Assembly: GCA_028281765.1 (NCBI GenBank)
Contig: JANQJF010000125.1
Span: forward strand, 1 to 64,000
Reading direction: 5' to 3'
DNA length: 64,000 bases
Origin: Planctomycetota bacterium
Lineage (GTDB): Bacteria; Planctomycetota; UBA1135; UBA2386
Shown here: one piece after another, positions 44,628-52,211 of the stretch
Position numbering within the stretch: position 1 is the first letter of the stretch
Layout of the letters: each line of letters starts with the position of its first letter
Translations under genes and position numbers: made by a program
Notes under the pieces: model-generated
What the model was told of the DNA's origin: nothing
Databases searched by the model: none
The model's input: only the letters and a program-made list of their open reading frames with translations

Positions 44628-44714
44628 GGGGCGGTAGGTATAGCAGACGTCCGAGGGCTATGCCACGCGCCGACGGCCGCGACACGGGCGCCGCCGAACC
44701 GTAACGTCGCGGCA

Positions 44715-45683
44715 ATGATCGTGGTCCTGCGCACCCTCGCCGTCCTCGGAGCCGTGCTCGCCGCTGCCGCAGCTCTGCAAGGGTGGGACGGTCTCCCGCC
44801 GCCGCAAGTGCGTGCCGGCACCGTGGCCTTCTTGGCCGCGGGCGCCGGTCTCGTCGTCGCGTTCGTCGGCCTCCGCGCGGAGTGCGTCGCGCTGTTCCGC
44901 TGTCCGGACGTCCTCGTGCCGACGGGGCTGGCGATGCTGGCGATCCAGTCGTCCCAGTGGCTCCTGTCGTTCTTTCCGAGCGTCCTCGTGGACGGCACCC
45001 AGATCGACGTCTTTGGACTCAAGCTCGCGGTGTCGTTCTGGGTCGCGCTGTTCGTGACGATCACCGCGCTCCAGATCATCTGGACGATGGCGGTGCTGCT
45101 CGAGATCGCGGGTGGGCATCGAGATGGTCTGCTCCGCGCGTTCGACCGGACGCTGCGTCGCTTCGTGCCGACGGTGATCGCGTTGGCGATCGGGGTCGCG
45201 CTGAGCTTTGCCTGTCTCGCCCTTCTCATCGCGGCATTGAAGCTCGGGCCGGCGACGCTCGCGCTCGCAGCCGTGTTCACGTTCTTCCTGAACTACTACC
45301 TGATCGCGCTGCCGCTCGGCGTGCTCGCCGACGAGTCGTCGTTCGGAGAGTCGTTCGCGACAGGCGTGCGGCTCGGGCCGACCGCGGCGCGCCGAGTGCT
45401 GATGCCGCTTCTCGGCGCGTTCCTCGTCTACGGGGTCGTCACGTTTGCGAACGTGTCGACGCGATCGTTCGGCCACACGTCGGACAGCTGGAAGTGGAGC
45501 AGCCAGATCGTGTGGATACCGACGTTTCCGACGAAGACGCAGTGGTACGAGACGTGGTGCGAAGTCGCGGAGGTGCCGACGCAGGCCTTCCTCGAGTTCC
45601 TGCTGTCGTGGCCGCTCCTGGCGATGGGGCTGGTCCTCGGGCTTGGGGTCGCGCGGGTGGTGCGAGAGGACGTGGGGTCGTAG
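44715..45683 (+). CDS. Polytopic membrane protein of unknown function
   Basis: This is a 322-residue protein with about seven to eight hydrophobic segments (for example RTLAVLGAVLAAAAALQ, AFLAAGAGLVVAFVGL, VALFVTITALQIIWTMAVLL, LAIGVALSFACLALLIAALKL). A Trp/Thr-rich loop (SWKWSSQIVWIPTFPT) lies between the last two. I do not recognise the family. The final segment is followed by a short basic tail. It is divergent from glyA and upstream of speA by 115 bases, where a G/C-rich inverted stretch with CCTTTTC follows its stop. Confidence 0.65.
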   Translation: MIVVLRTLAVLGAVLAAAAALQGWDGLPPPQVRAGTVAFLAAGAGLVVAFVGLRAECVALFRCPDVLVPTGLAMLAIQSSQWLLSFFPSVLVDGTQIDVFGLKLAVSFWVALFVTITALQIIWTMAVLLEIAGGHRDGLLRAFDRTLRRFVPTVIALAIGVALSFACLALLIAALKLGPATLALAAVFTFFLNYYLIALPLGVLADESSFGESFATGVRLGPTAARRVLMPLLGAFLVYGVVTFANVSTRSFGHTSDSWKWSSQIVWIPTFPTKTQWYETWCEVAEVPTQAFLEFLLSWPLLAMGLVLGLGVARVVREDVGS

Positions 45684-45798
45684 GGGAGGTGAGGCGGGCG
45701 CGGCCGTCCCCCTTTTCATCCTGCTCCCTTCCCTCCCCCTGGCGCCCGGGCCCCGCCCTGTGGTGAAATCCGCCGCCCGTTTTCGAGGATCTCCCGCC

Positions 45799-47787
45799 GT
45801 GCCGAGCAAACCCGACAATCTGCGCTCCTGGACGATCGACGACAGCGCCGACACCTACCAGATTCACAACTGGGGGCGCGGCTACTTCTCGATCGATGAA
45901 CGTGGCAACGTGATCGCCCAGCCGGGTGGTGAGGATGCCGCGACGATCGACATTCCGGCTCTCGTGGACGACCTGCGCAAACGCGGGATGCAGCCGCCGA
46001 TCTTGATCCGGTTCAACGACATCCTCGATCGGCGCGTGCGCGAGATCAGCGGGGCGTTCGCGAACTCGATTCGGGAAGAGAGCTACCGGGGCTCGTACCA
46101 GCCGGTGTTCCCGATCAAGGTCAACCAGCAGCGGGACGTCGTCGAGGAGCTGATCGAGTTCGGCGCGGACTCCCGGCTCGGACTCGAGGCTGGCAGCAAG
46201 CCCGAACTGCTGATCGCGCTCGCCTACATCGAGGACGCGGATCGGCTGATCATCTGCAACGGCTACAAGGACGAGGCGTACGTCGAGACCGCGCTCCTCG
46301 GCCAGGGGCTCGGGCGCCGACCGATCCTCGTGATCGATCGCTTCGAGGAGATCGAGACGATCCTCAACACGAGCCGCCGGCTCGGCTGTCGTCCCAACCT
46401 CGGCGTGCGCGTGCGGCTCAACGCGCGCGGCTCCGGCAAGTGGAACGAGTCGACCGGCGCGCGTTCGAAGTTCGGCTTGTCCGCGGATGAGGTCGTGCGG
46501 CTCGTCCGTCTGCTCCAAGCGGAAGGCATGGCCGACTGTCTGCAGCTGATGCACTTCCACATCGGCAGCCAGATCACCGCGATTCGCGCGATCAAGGTCG
46601 CGCTGCGAGAAGCGGCCCGGATCTACGTCGAGATCCGACGTCTCGGCGTGCCGATGCAGTTCATCGACGTTGGTGGGGGACTGGCGGTCGACTACGACGG
46701 TTCGAAGTCGAGCTTCCACTCGTCGGCGAACTACACGCTGCAGGAATACGCGAACGACGTCGTGTGGACGATCCGATCGGTCTGCGACGAAGCCGAGGTG
46801 CCGCACCCCGGCATCATCAGCGAGTCCGGGCGCGCGCTCGTCGCGCACCACTCCGTGCTCGTGTTCGACGTGCTCGGGCGCAGCGCACCGCCGGACGGAC
46901 CGCCGCCGGAGTCCGCGGCAACTCACGAGTCGCCGGCGATTCGCGCGCTGCACGAGGCCTACACGCGGGTGTCCCGCAAGAACGTGCTCGAGAGCTACCA
47001 CGACGCCGTCCTGCTGAAGGACGAGGCGTTGACGATGTTCGATCACGGGATCCTGACGCTCGAAGACCGGGCGATCGCCGAGCGGTTGTTCTGGGCGACG
47101 TGCCAGCGGATCTCCACCGTGCTGCGGGATCTCGACTTCGTTCCCGAGGATCTCGAGAAGCTCGATCGCGCGCTGGCGGACACGAGTTACTGCAACTTCT
47201 CCGTGTTCCAGTCGACGCCCGATCACTGGGCGGTGAAGCAGCTGTTCCCGATCATGCCGATCCACCGGCTGCGCGAGCGGCCGCGGCGGCGTGCGGTGCT
47301 CGCCGACCTCACGTGTGACAGCGACGGGCGGATCGACGAGTTCATCGATCTGCACGACGTGAAGCACTGCCTCGAGGTGCACGATCCGGAGCCGGGCAAG
47401 CCGTACTACCTCGGTGTGTTCCTCGTGGGGGCATACCAGGAGACGCTCGGCGATCTGCACAACCTGTTCGGTGATACGCACGCGGTACATGTCGCGCTGG
47501 ACGCCGCCCACGGCTACGAGATCAAACGAGTGGTCGAGGGCAACGTCGTCAGCGACGTGCTCGACGCGGTGCGCTACGACCGCCGCGAACTCATGCACCG
47601 CGTGCGGCGCAGCGCAGAGGCCGCCGTGCGCCGTGGAACGCTCGATCTCGAGGACTCGACGCGCCTGCTGCGTCGCTACGACGAGAGCCTGTCGGGCTAC
47701 ACCTACCTCGCGGGTCCGGCGCGCCGAGCGTCGCGGCCGGCACCGCCGGCACCGAACGAAACGGCCATCGACGCAACCGGGTCGTGA
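45799..47787 (+). CDS. speA: Biosynthetic arginine decarboxylase
   Basis: This 662-residue PLP-dependent decarboxylase of the alanine-racemase fold group makes agmatine, the first step of a polyamine route from arginine. It starts at a GTG (45799), since the frame upstream is not family-like. IHNWGRGYFSI near the start, VFPIKVNQQRDVVEELIEFG (Schiff-base lysine), ARSKFGLSADEVVRL, MHFHIGSQI, IDVGGGLAVDYDGS, and EVPHPGIISESGRALVAHHS are the diagnostic blocks. The late YCNFSVFQSTPDHWAVKQLFPIMP-type region is also conserved. No agmatinase or agmatine deiminase gene is adjacent. The last 20 residues are Ala/Pro-rich and variable. Confidence 0.95.
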   Translation: MPSKPDNLRSWTIDDSADTYQIHNWGRGYFSIDERGNVIAQPGGEDAATIDIPALVDDLRKRGMQPPILIRFNDILDRRVREISGAFANSIREESYRGSYQPVFPIKVNQQRDVVEELIEFGADSRLGLEAGSKPELLIALAYIEDADRLIICNGYKDEAYVETALLGQGLGRRPILVIDRFEEIETILNTSRRLGCRPNLGVRVRLNARGSGKWNESTGARSKFGLSADEVVRLVRLLQAEGMADCLQLMHFHIGSQITAIRAIKVALREAARIYVEIRRLGVPMQFIDVGGGLAVDYDGSKSSFHSSANYTLQEYANDVVWTIRSVCDEAEVPHPGIISESGRALVAHHSVLVFDVLGRSAPPDGPPPESAATHESPAIRALHEAYTRVSRKNVLESYHDAVLLKDEALTMFDHGILTLEDRAIAERLFWATCQRISTVLRDLDFVPEDLEKLDRALADTSYCNFSVFQSTPDHWAVKQLFPIMPIHRLRERPRRRAVLADLTCDSDGRIDEFIDLHDVKHCLEVHDPEPGKPYYLGVFLVGAYQETLGDLHNLFGDTHAVHVALDAAHGYEIKRVVEGNVVSDVLDAVRYDRRELMHRVRRSAEAAVRRGTLDLEDSTRLLRRYDESLSGYTYLAGPARRASRPAPPAPNETAIDATGS

Positions 47788-47835
47788 CGCCGCGCGCGGC
47801 TTCCTCTAGGATGCTCGGTGCGGAATGTGCGGCCA

Positions 47836-48831
47836 ATGAACTCTGCAGTATTCGTCGATTTCGAGAATCTCTACCTCTCACTCAAACATCGCAGCGAAGC
47901 CACCGGTTTGCGAACACGCGAGCTGGCGATCCAGATCCTCGAGGGTCTGATGACGCGCTTGCGCGAGAACGGCACGCCGATGGTTCTCGGCCGGTCGTAT
48001 GCGGCGTTCGATACCTACCCCGGCGTCGAGGTCGCACACGATCTCGCGTTGATGGGTATGGAGCCGCAATACGTGCTGATCAGCCACACCGGCAAGAACT
48101 CGGCGGACGTGCAGCTCGCGCTGGACGTCGCGCGGGTCGTGTTCAAGCGACCTGAGATCGAGCAGGTCGTGATCGTCTCCGGCGACCGGGACTTCATCCC
48201 GCTCGCGCGGCAGGTGCTCGAGGAGAACCGCGAGCTGCGCGTGGTGGCGATTCCGGACACGACGAGCGGTGACTTGCGCGCGCGCGTGGGCGGCGAGCGG
48301 TTCTGGAACGCGCTCGACCTGTTGCCGAACCCGCCGCCCGCGGTCGAACCCAAACCGAAGCCCACGTCGACGGCCAAGCCCGCACCGGAGCCGATCGAGA
48401 TCATTCCGGCGCCGGAGCCGACGCAGGATGCCGCGTCACCGATTCCGGTCGAGGTTGCCGACGCGGATCCCGGTGACGACGGCCCCGGCTGTCAGGTCGT
48501 CGGTCACATCCCGGTCACCTGGCAGACCGGCGGAACGAGCGAGGAGGGCGCGCTCGAGCAGTGCCTCGAGCTGCTGATCCGTGCGCGGCAGCGGCACGGA
48601 TCGCGCGACATCTGGCTGTCGCCGTTCTTGAAGGGGCCGATGAGCCAGCACTTCAACAACCTCGTGCATCCCGAGCGCCGCGCGTTGATCAACGAGTTGC
48701 GCGCCCGCGGGATCATCAAAGTCGAGGAGCGCGAGAATCAGTACGCCGACTATCCCTATTCGGTCATCGTCATCGAGGACGAGCACCCGATGGCGCGCGA
48801 GGCGGTGGGCCGCCTTGGCGCGCGGGTGTGA
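47836..48831 (+). CDS. NYN-domain (LabA-like) RNase-type protein
   Basis: This is a 331-residue soluble protein from ATG 47836. The N-terminal NYN/PIN-like domain (1-about 160) has the acidic active site: AVFVDFENLYLSL, KNSADVQLALDVAR and VIVSGDRDFIPLARQVLE. A Pro-rich linker (about 165-225, PPPAVEPKPKPTSTAKP) leads to a C-terminal helical domain (about 240-325) with LSPFLKGPMSQHFN and ERRALINELRARGIIKVEE, which looks like a winged-helix/OST-HTH-type nucleic-acid-binding unit. Nuclease activity on RNA is expected from the family; the target is unknown. It is convergent with the DUF2779 gene, six bases apart. Confidence 0.85.
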   Translation: MNSAVFVDFENLYLSLKHRSEATGLRTRELAIQILEGLMTRLRENGTPMVLGRSYAAFDTYPGVEVAHDLALMGMEPQYVLISHTGKNSADVQLALDVARVVFKRPEIEQVVIVSGDRDFIPLARQVLEENRELRVVAIPDTTSGDLRARVGGERFWNALDLLPNPPPAVEPKPKPTSTAKPAPEPIEIIPAPEPTQDAASPIPVEVADADPGDDGPGCQVVGHIPVTWQTGGTSEEGALEQCLELLIRARQRHGSRDIWLSPFLKGPMSQHFNNLVHPERRALINELRARGIIKVEERENQYADYPYSVIVIEDEHPMAREAVGRLGARV

Positions 48832-48837
48832 CGCGCG

Positions 48838-50328
48838 TCACTCGCCGCGCAGGCTCTCGTAGAGCGCGGTGATCGCCTCGACCGCCTGGTCGCCGTAGGC
48901 CGTGAGCGCCGCGCCGAGCTTCTTGCGCGTCGCGGCGCGGGTCCGCGAGTTGAGGATGCGGCGATACGCGTCGCTGGCTTCGTCGCGGGAGCCCACTTCG
49001 AGGCCCTTCGCGAAGCGCTGGCCGATCCACGCCTCGTAGACCGTCGGCAGGTCGAATCGGCCGCGGAACTCCGGCGCATAGACTCCGCCCGAGACGAGTT
49101 CGGCCAGGTCGAGCAGCGGGACGTGCAGCAGCGTGCGGACGTGTGGCTTGAGATCCGCGTTCGAGTCGAGCAACGCGCGGAGTCGCGCGTCGAACTCGGG
49201 TTGGTAGGTCACGACGGTGCCGGCTCGCTCGGTCAGCGCCGCGAGGCTCTCCACGCAGGCCTGGCGGGGGTCCGTCGCGTCCGTTGCGACGAACGACTCC
49301 TGCGAGACCGAGCCGTCCTCCTGGACGATGCGCGCGGACCACTGGAACGGCAGCTTCTGCCACGGACGCTGCCGCAGGAATATCGGCAGCACTTCCATGT
49401 GCCACTGGACGTGAATGAACTGCAGCGGGAAGTCGACGCTCGTCAGTTCTCGACGCACGAAATCGTCGACTTCGCGTTCTCCGGACTTCAGGCAGCGCAT
49501 GGCGCGCCGCTGGGTGTCCGTGAGTCGCTCGTCGTCGTCCGCGAGCTGGTCGAGGTCCTCGATCGCGTCCTCGTGCAGGCGGCACTCCTGTGCGTGCGTG
49601 AGGCCCGGCAGGTCGATCAGAGGGTTGTCCGGCGAATCGGCGCGGCACTCCTCGAAGAACGCGCACGGCAGCGGGTGGCGACACCACGTGCCCGTTGGTA
49701 GATCCAGGGATTCTTCGTTGTCGATCTCGCCGATCAGCTTTTCGACCCGTTGGTCGACGCGCTCGATCAGTCGTCGCGCGCGGTCGGTGACGTCGACGTT
49801 GCGGAACAGCTTGTGGACCGGGTAGTTCGTCCCCTCACCGTGCTCGTACTTCGGGTCGAGGTGCAAGATCGTCGCGTGCCGGACCGTGTGGCCGGCGGAT
49901 TCGATCGTGCTGATCTGCAGGGCGACGTCGAACAGGTGGCGTTGCTTGATCGTCGTTCCGGCTTTGATCTCGAACAGATCGATCGCTTCGCCGTCCGAGA
50001 TCACGATGTCGGTCTCGACGACGCAGTGGTCGCTCTGGAACGCGGCGTCGAACAGGATCGCGGGCCCGGCGGCGAGCTTGTCCGCGGTCGCCCGGCTCGC
50101 TTCTTCGAGGCCGCTCTCTCCGATCTTCGTTCCGGTCGGGAAGCCCTGCCGCGCGCACTCCACGATGGTCTGCGCGACCTCCGGCAGCTCTTTTCGCAGA
50201 TTGCGCGCGTCGCCGTTCTCACGGTGCGCCTCCAGGTAGAGGCGCTTGGCGCACTGGTTGCCCGCTTCGAACAGGCGCTTGTCTATTCGAAGTGTGGACG
50301 AGTTCGGTCCAGTATCTGTAGACGTCAT
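48838..50328 (-). CDS. DUF2779-family protein: Cas4/AddB-like Fe-S nuclease fused to a degenerate RNase H-like domain
   Basis: This is a 496-residue protein. The N-terminal half is a PD-(D/E)xK nuclease of the Cas4/AddB type: Asp107 in ETDIVI, then Glu120 and Lys122 in FEIKAG, and four cysteines expected to hold an Fe-S cluster (Cys26 in GNQCAKRLYLEAH; Cys216, Cys222 and Cys228 in WCRHPLPCAFFEEC). The C-terminal half matches DUF2779 (RPWQKLPFQWS, VVTYQPEFDARLRAL), but where the family normally has a DxE exonuclease motif the sequence reads FIHVQWHMEVLP, so this second active site appears lost. It is not next to CRISPR or repair genes. The role is probably DNA processing, inferred from fold only. 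Confidence 0.82.
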   Translation of the reverse strand: MTSTDTGPNSSTLRIDKRLFEAGNQCAKRLYLEAHRENGDARNLRKELPEVAQTIVECARQGFPTGTKIGESGLEEASRATADKLAAGPAILFDAAFQSDHCVVETDIVISDGEAIDLFEIKAGTTIKQRHLFDVALQISTIESAGHTVRHATILHLDPKYEHGEGTNYPVHKLFRNVDVTDRARRLIERVDQRVEKLIGEIDNEESLDLPTGTWCRHPLPCAFFEECRADSPDNPLIDLPGLTHAQECRLHEDAIEDLDQLADDDERLTDTQRRAMRCLKSGEREVDDFVRRELTSVDFPLQFIHVQWHMEVLPIFLRQRPWQKLPFQWSARIVQEDGSVSQESFVATDATDPRQACVESLAALTERAGTVVTYQPEFDARLRALLDSNADLKPHVRTLLHVPLLDLAELVSGGVYAPEFRGRFDLPTVYEAWIGQRFAKGLEVGSRDEASDAYRRILNSRTRAATRKKLGAALTAYGDQAVEAITALYESLRGE

Positions 50329-50335
50329 GCGGCCC

Positions 50336-51061
50336 TCACCTGCGCTTCATCATGCGCAAGGCGATCAGTGCGAGACCCACGAGGGCGCCGATGAACACAG
50401 CGTTCCAAAGTCTGTCTGAAAGCTCTTCCGCTCCTTGGGGTGGGCGCGGGAAGGTCGTGGACTTGGCAAAGGACCGGTAAAGGTCCACTACCGCGTCCGA
50501 GTCATCTTGCCACGAGAGAAAGCTGAGAATCAACAGGTGCTGACTGGTCGGCACGTAGAATTCGGTCGCGTCCATGGCCGGAATCGACCCGGAAGCCGCG
50601 GTGCGAATGAGGCATCGGATCGCCGGGTGGTCGTCTTGGCCGATCGTCGAGATCTTGCCCTCGAGCATCTCTCGGCGCGCCTCGGGGGTGGCATTGTCCT
50701 CCCAACTCTGACGGATCGTCTCGATCGACTCTTCCTCGATCGGGATTTCGCCGAACTGTCGACTCACGAGAATCGCGCGGCCGTCGAAGCCGGTTGCGAG
50801 CCACTTGTCGACGTCGCCGATCGCATAGTAGTGCCCGGGCTGCACCTCTCGCAGGAGCAGAGGAAGCTGGTCCTCGAGCGAGAACATCTCGTCGGGCGTC
50901 ATCGCACGCCACGAGTTCGGCAGCTCGATCGAGAACAGAGACTCGACGATGCGCCTCGAGGTGGGCTGGGACTCGGGTTGGGGATCCTGCGGCGATGGGT
51001 CCTGGGGACCGATCAACATGCTGATCCAGAGGCACGAAGCCGCGATCGACAGACCTGACAT
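50336..51061 (-). CDS. Exported, C-terminally membrane-anchored protein of unknown function
   Basis: This is a 241-residue protein with an N-terminal hydrophobic stretch (MSGLSIAASCLWISMLIG) and a C-terminal membrane segment followed by positive residues (AVFIGALVGLALIALRMMKRR). The central region (about 38-200) starts SLFSIELPNSWRAMTPDEMF, similar in style to small lipoprotein-like domains that bind membranes or ligands, but no family is certain. It starts 39 bases before the kinase stop on the same strand and precedes the DUF2779 gene by eight bases, so a three-gene unit is possible. Confidence 0.6.
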   Translation of the reverse strand: MSGLSIAASCLWISMLIGPQDPSPQDPQPESQPTSRRIVESLFSIELPNSWRAMTPDEMFSLEDQLPLLLREVQPGHYYAIGDVDKWLATGFDGRAILVSRQFGEIPIEEESIETIRQSWEDNATPEARREMLEGKISTIGQDDHPAIRCLIRTAASGSIPAMDATEFYVPTSQHLLILSFLSWQDDSDAVVDLYRSFAKSTTFPRPPQGAEELSDRLWNAVFIGALVGLALIALRMMKRR

Positions 51062-51099
51062 GGTCCGCCGTAGGGTACCACCAAGCAGTCGGCAATTCC

Positions 51100-52122
51100 T
51101 CAGGTGGTCAGCGGCTCGGACACCGGATCCGCGACCGGCAGAGCGAACCAGAACGTCGACCCGGCGCCGTCACCGCGTGGTCGGTAGCCGATCGATCCGT
51201 CCATGCGCTCGATCATCAACTTGCTGAAATTCAAACCGATCCCCGTACCGCTCGCCGTCGACTCGCTTGCCTCGTGGACGCGGACGAAGCGCTCGAAGAG
51301 CGCGTTGCGCATCCCCTCGGGGACTCCGACGCCGCGATCTCGCACTTCGAAGACGACGTCGTCGCCGTCGACGTGGACGGTCACGTCGACCGACGAGTTG
51401 CCCTCCGAGTACTTGAGCGCGTTGCCGACCAAATTGAACAGCACCTGCAGGGTGCGCATCTCGTCCGCCAGCACCTGGATCGAGTCCGCCGGTTCGTGGA
51501 TGTGCAGGCCGATGTCCCGCACTTGCGCGATCGGCTCGAGGATGCGCTTCGCGTTGTGCATCAGCGACGCGGCCGGGAACGGCCGGGTGTCGAGCCGGAG
51601 CTTGCCGGTGCGCACGGCCGATGCGTCTAGCAGGTCGTTGATGACGAACATCATGTGGTGGCACGCGGAGTAGGCGTGCTCGACCAGCTCTTCGGTGTCG
51701 ACCGGGTCGTCGAGGAACCCCGTGCGGATCATCTCGATGGTCGAGATCACCGTCGTCAGTGGCGTGCGCAGCTCGTGCACCGTGTTGTCCATGACGTCGC
51801 GTTGGAGGCGACGCTCCTCCACGGCGTCTCGAGTGAGGCGGTCGACGCGGGCGCGCGCCGACTGCTCCTCCCGAAGCACGAGCTCCGTGTGGTAGAGGAG
51901 GCGCTTCAGTGTCGGTGCCGGACGGCTGCCCTTGGCGAGTGAGGTGGCGAGTTCGTCGAGTGGTCTACCGAACGACGCGTACCACAAGACCGCCGCCGCG
52001 AGCGCGAGCCCGGTCGCGAGGCCTACCCACTCGAATCCGTCGACGAACGTCACACACGTCGCCGCCGAAGTGAGGAGCGAGAGAGTACAGGCCGCGAGAC
52101 TTTGGCGGAATGAGATGGTCAC
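51100..52122 (-). CDS. Membrane sensor histidine kinase (orphan)
   Basis: This is a two-helix sensor kinase. A GTG at 52122 (VTISFRQSLAAC) is preferred because residues upstream in the open frame look unlike a protein start; a longer version from 52254 cannot be ruled out. Membrane segments are about 8-26 and 32-49, with almost no periplasmic loop, so it probably senses within the membrane or cytoplasm. A coiled linker leads to the HisKA box VMDNTVHELRTPLTTV (His116). The ATPase domain shows NLVGNALKYSE, RDRGVGVPEGMR and SGTGIGLNFSKLMIE. No response regulator is adjacent. Confidence 0.85.
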   Translation of the reverse strand: MTISFRQSLAACTLSLLTSAATCVTFVDGFEWVGLATGLALAAAVLWYASFGRPLDELATSLAKGSRPAPTLKRLLYHTELVLREEQSARARVDRLTRDAVEERRLQRDVMDNTVHELRTPLTTVISTIEMIRTGFLDDPVDTEELVEHAYSACHHMMFVINDLLDASAVRTGKLRLDTRPFPAASLMHNAKRILEPIAQVRDIGLHIHEPADSIQVLADEMRTLQVLFNLVGNALKYSEGNSSVDVTVHVDGDDVVFEVRDRGVGVPEGMRNALFERFVRVHEASESTASGTGIGLNFSKLMIERMDGSIGYRPRGDGAGSTFWFALPVADPVSEPLTT

Positions 52123-52211
52123 TGAGTCGGTGCGCTTGAGGTGTCGCACCGGCCCTATCGACGGAGTTCGTCGACTGCTTGATTCCGGAGTCTCGTACTG
52201 AGACCGGGCGA

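Noticed and set aside
48838..50328. A Cas4 protein of a CRISPR system.
   Set aside because: No repeats, spacers or other cas genes are present, and the C-terminal half is of the DUF2779 type.
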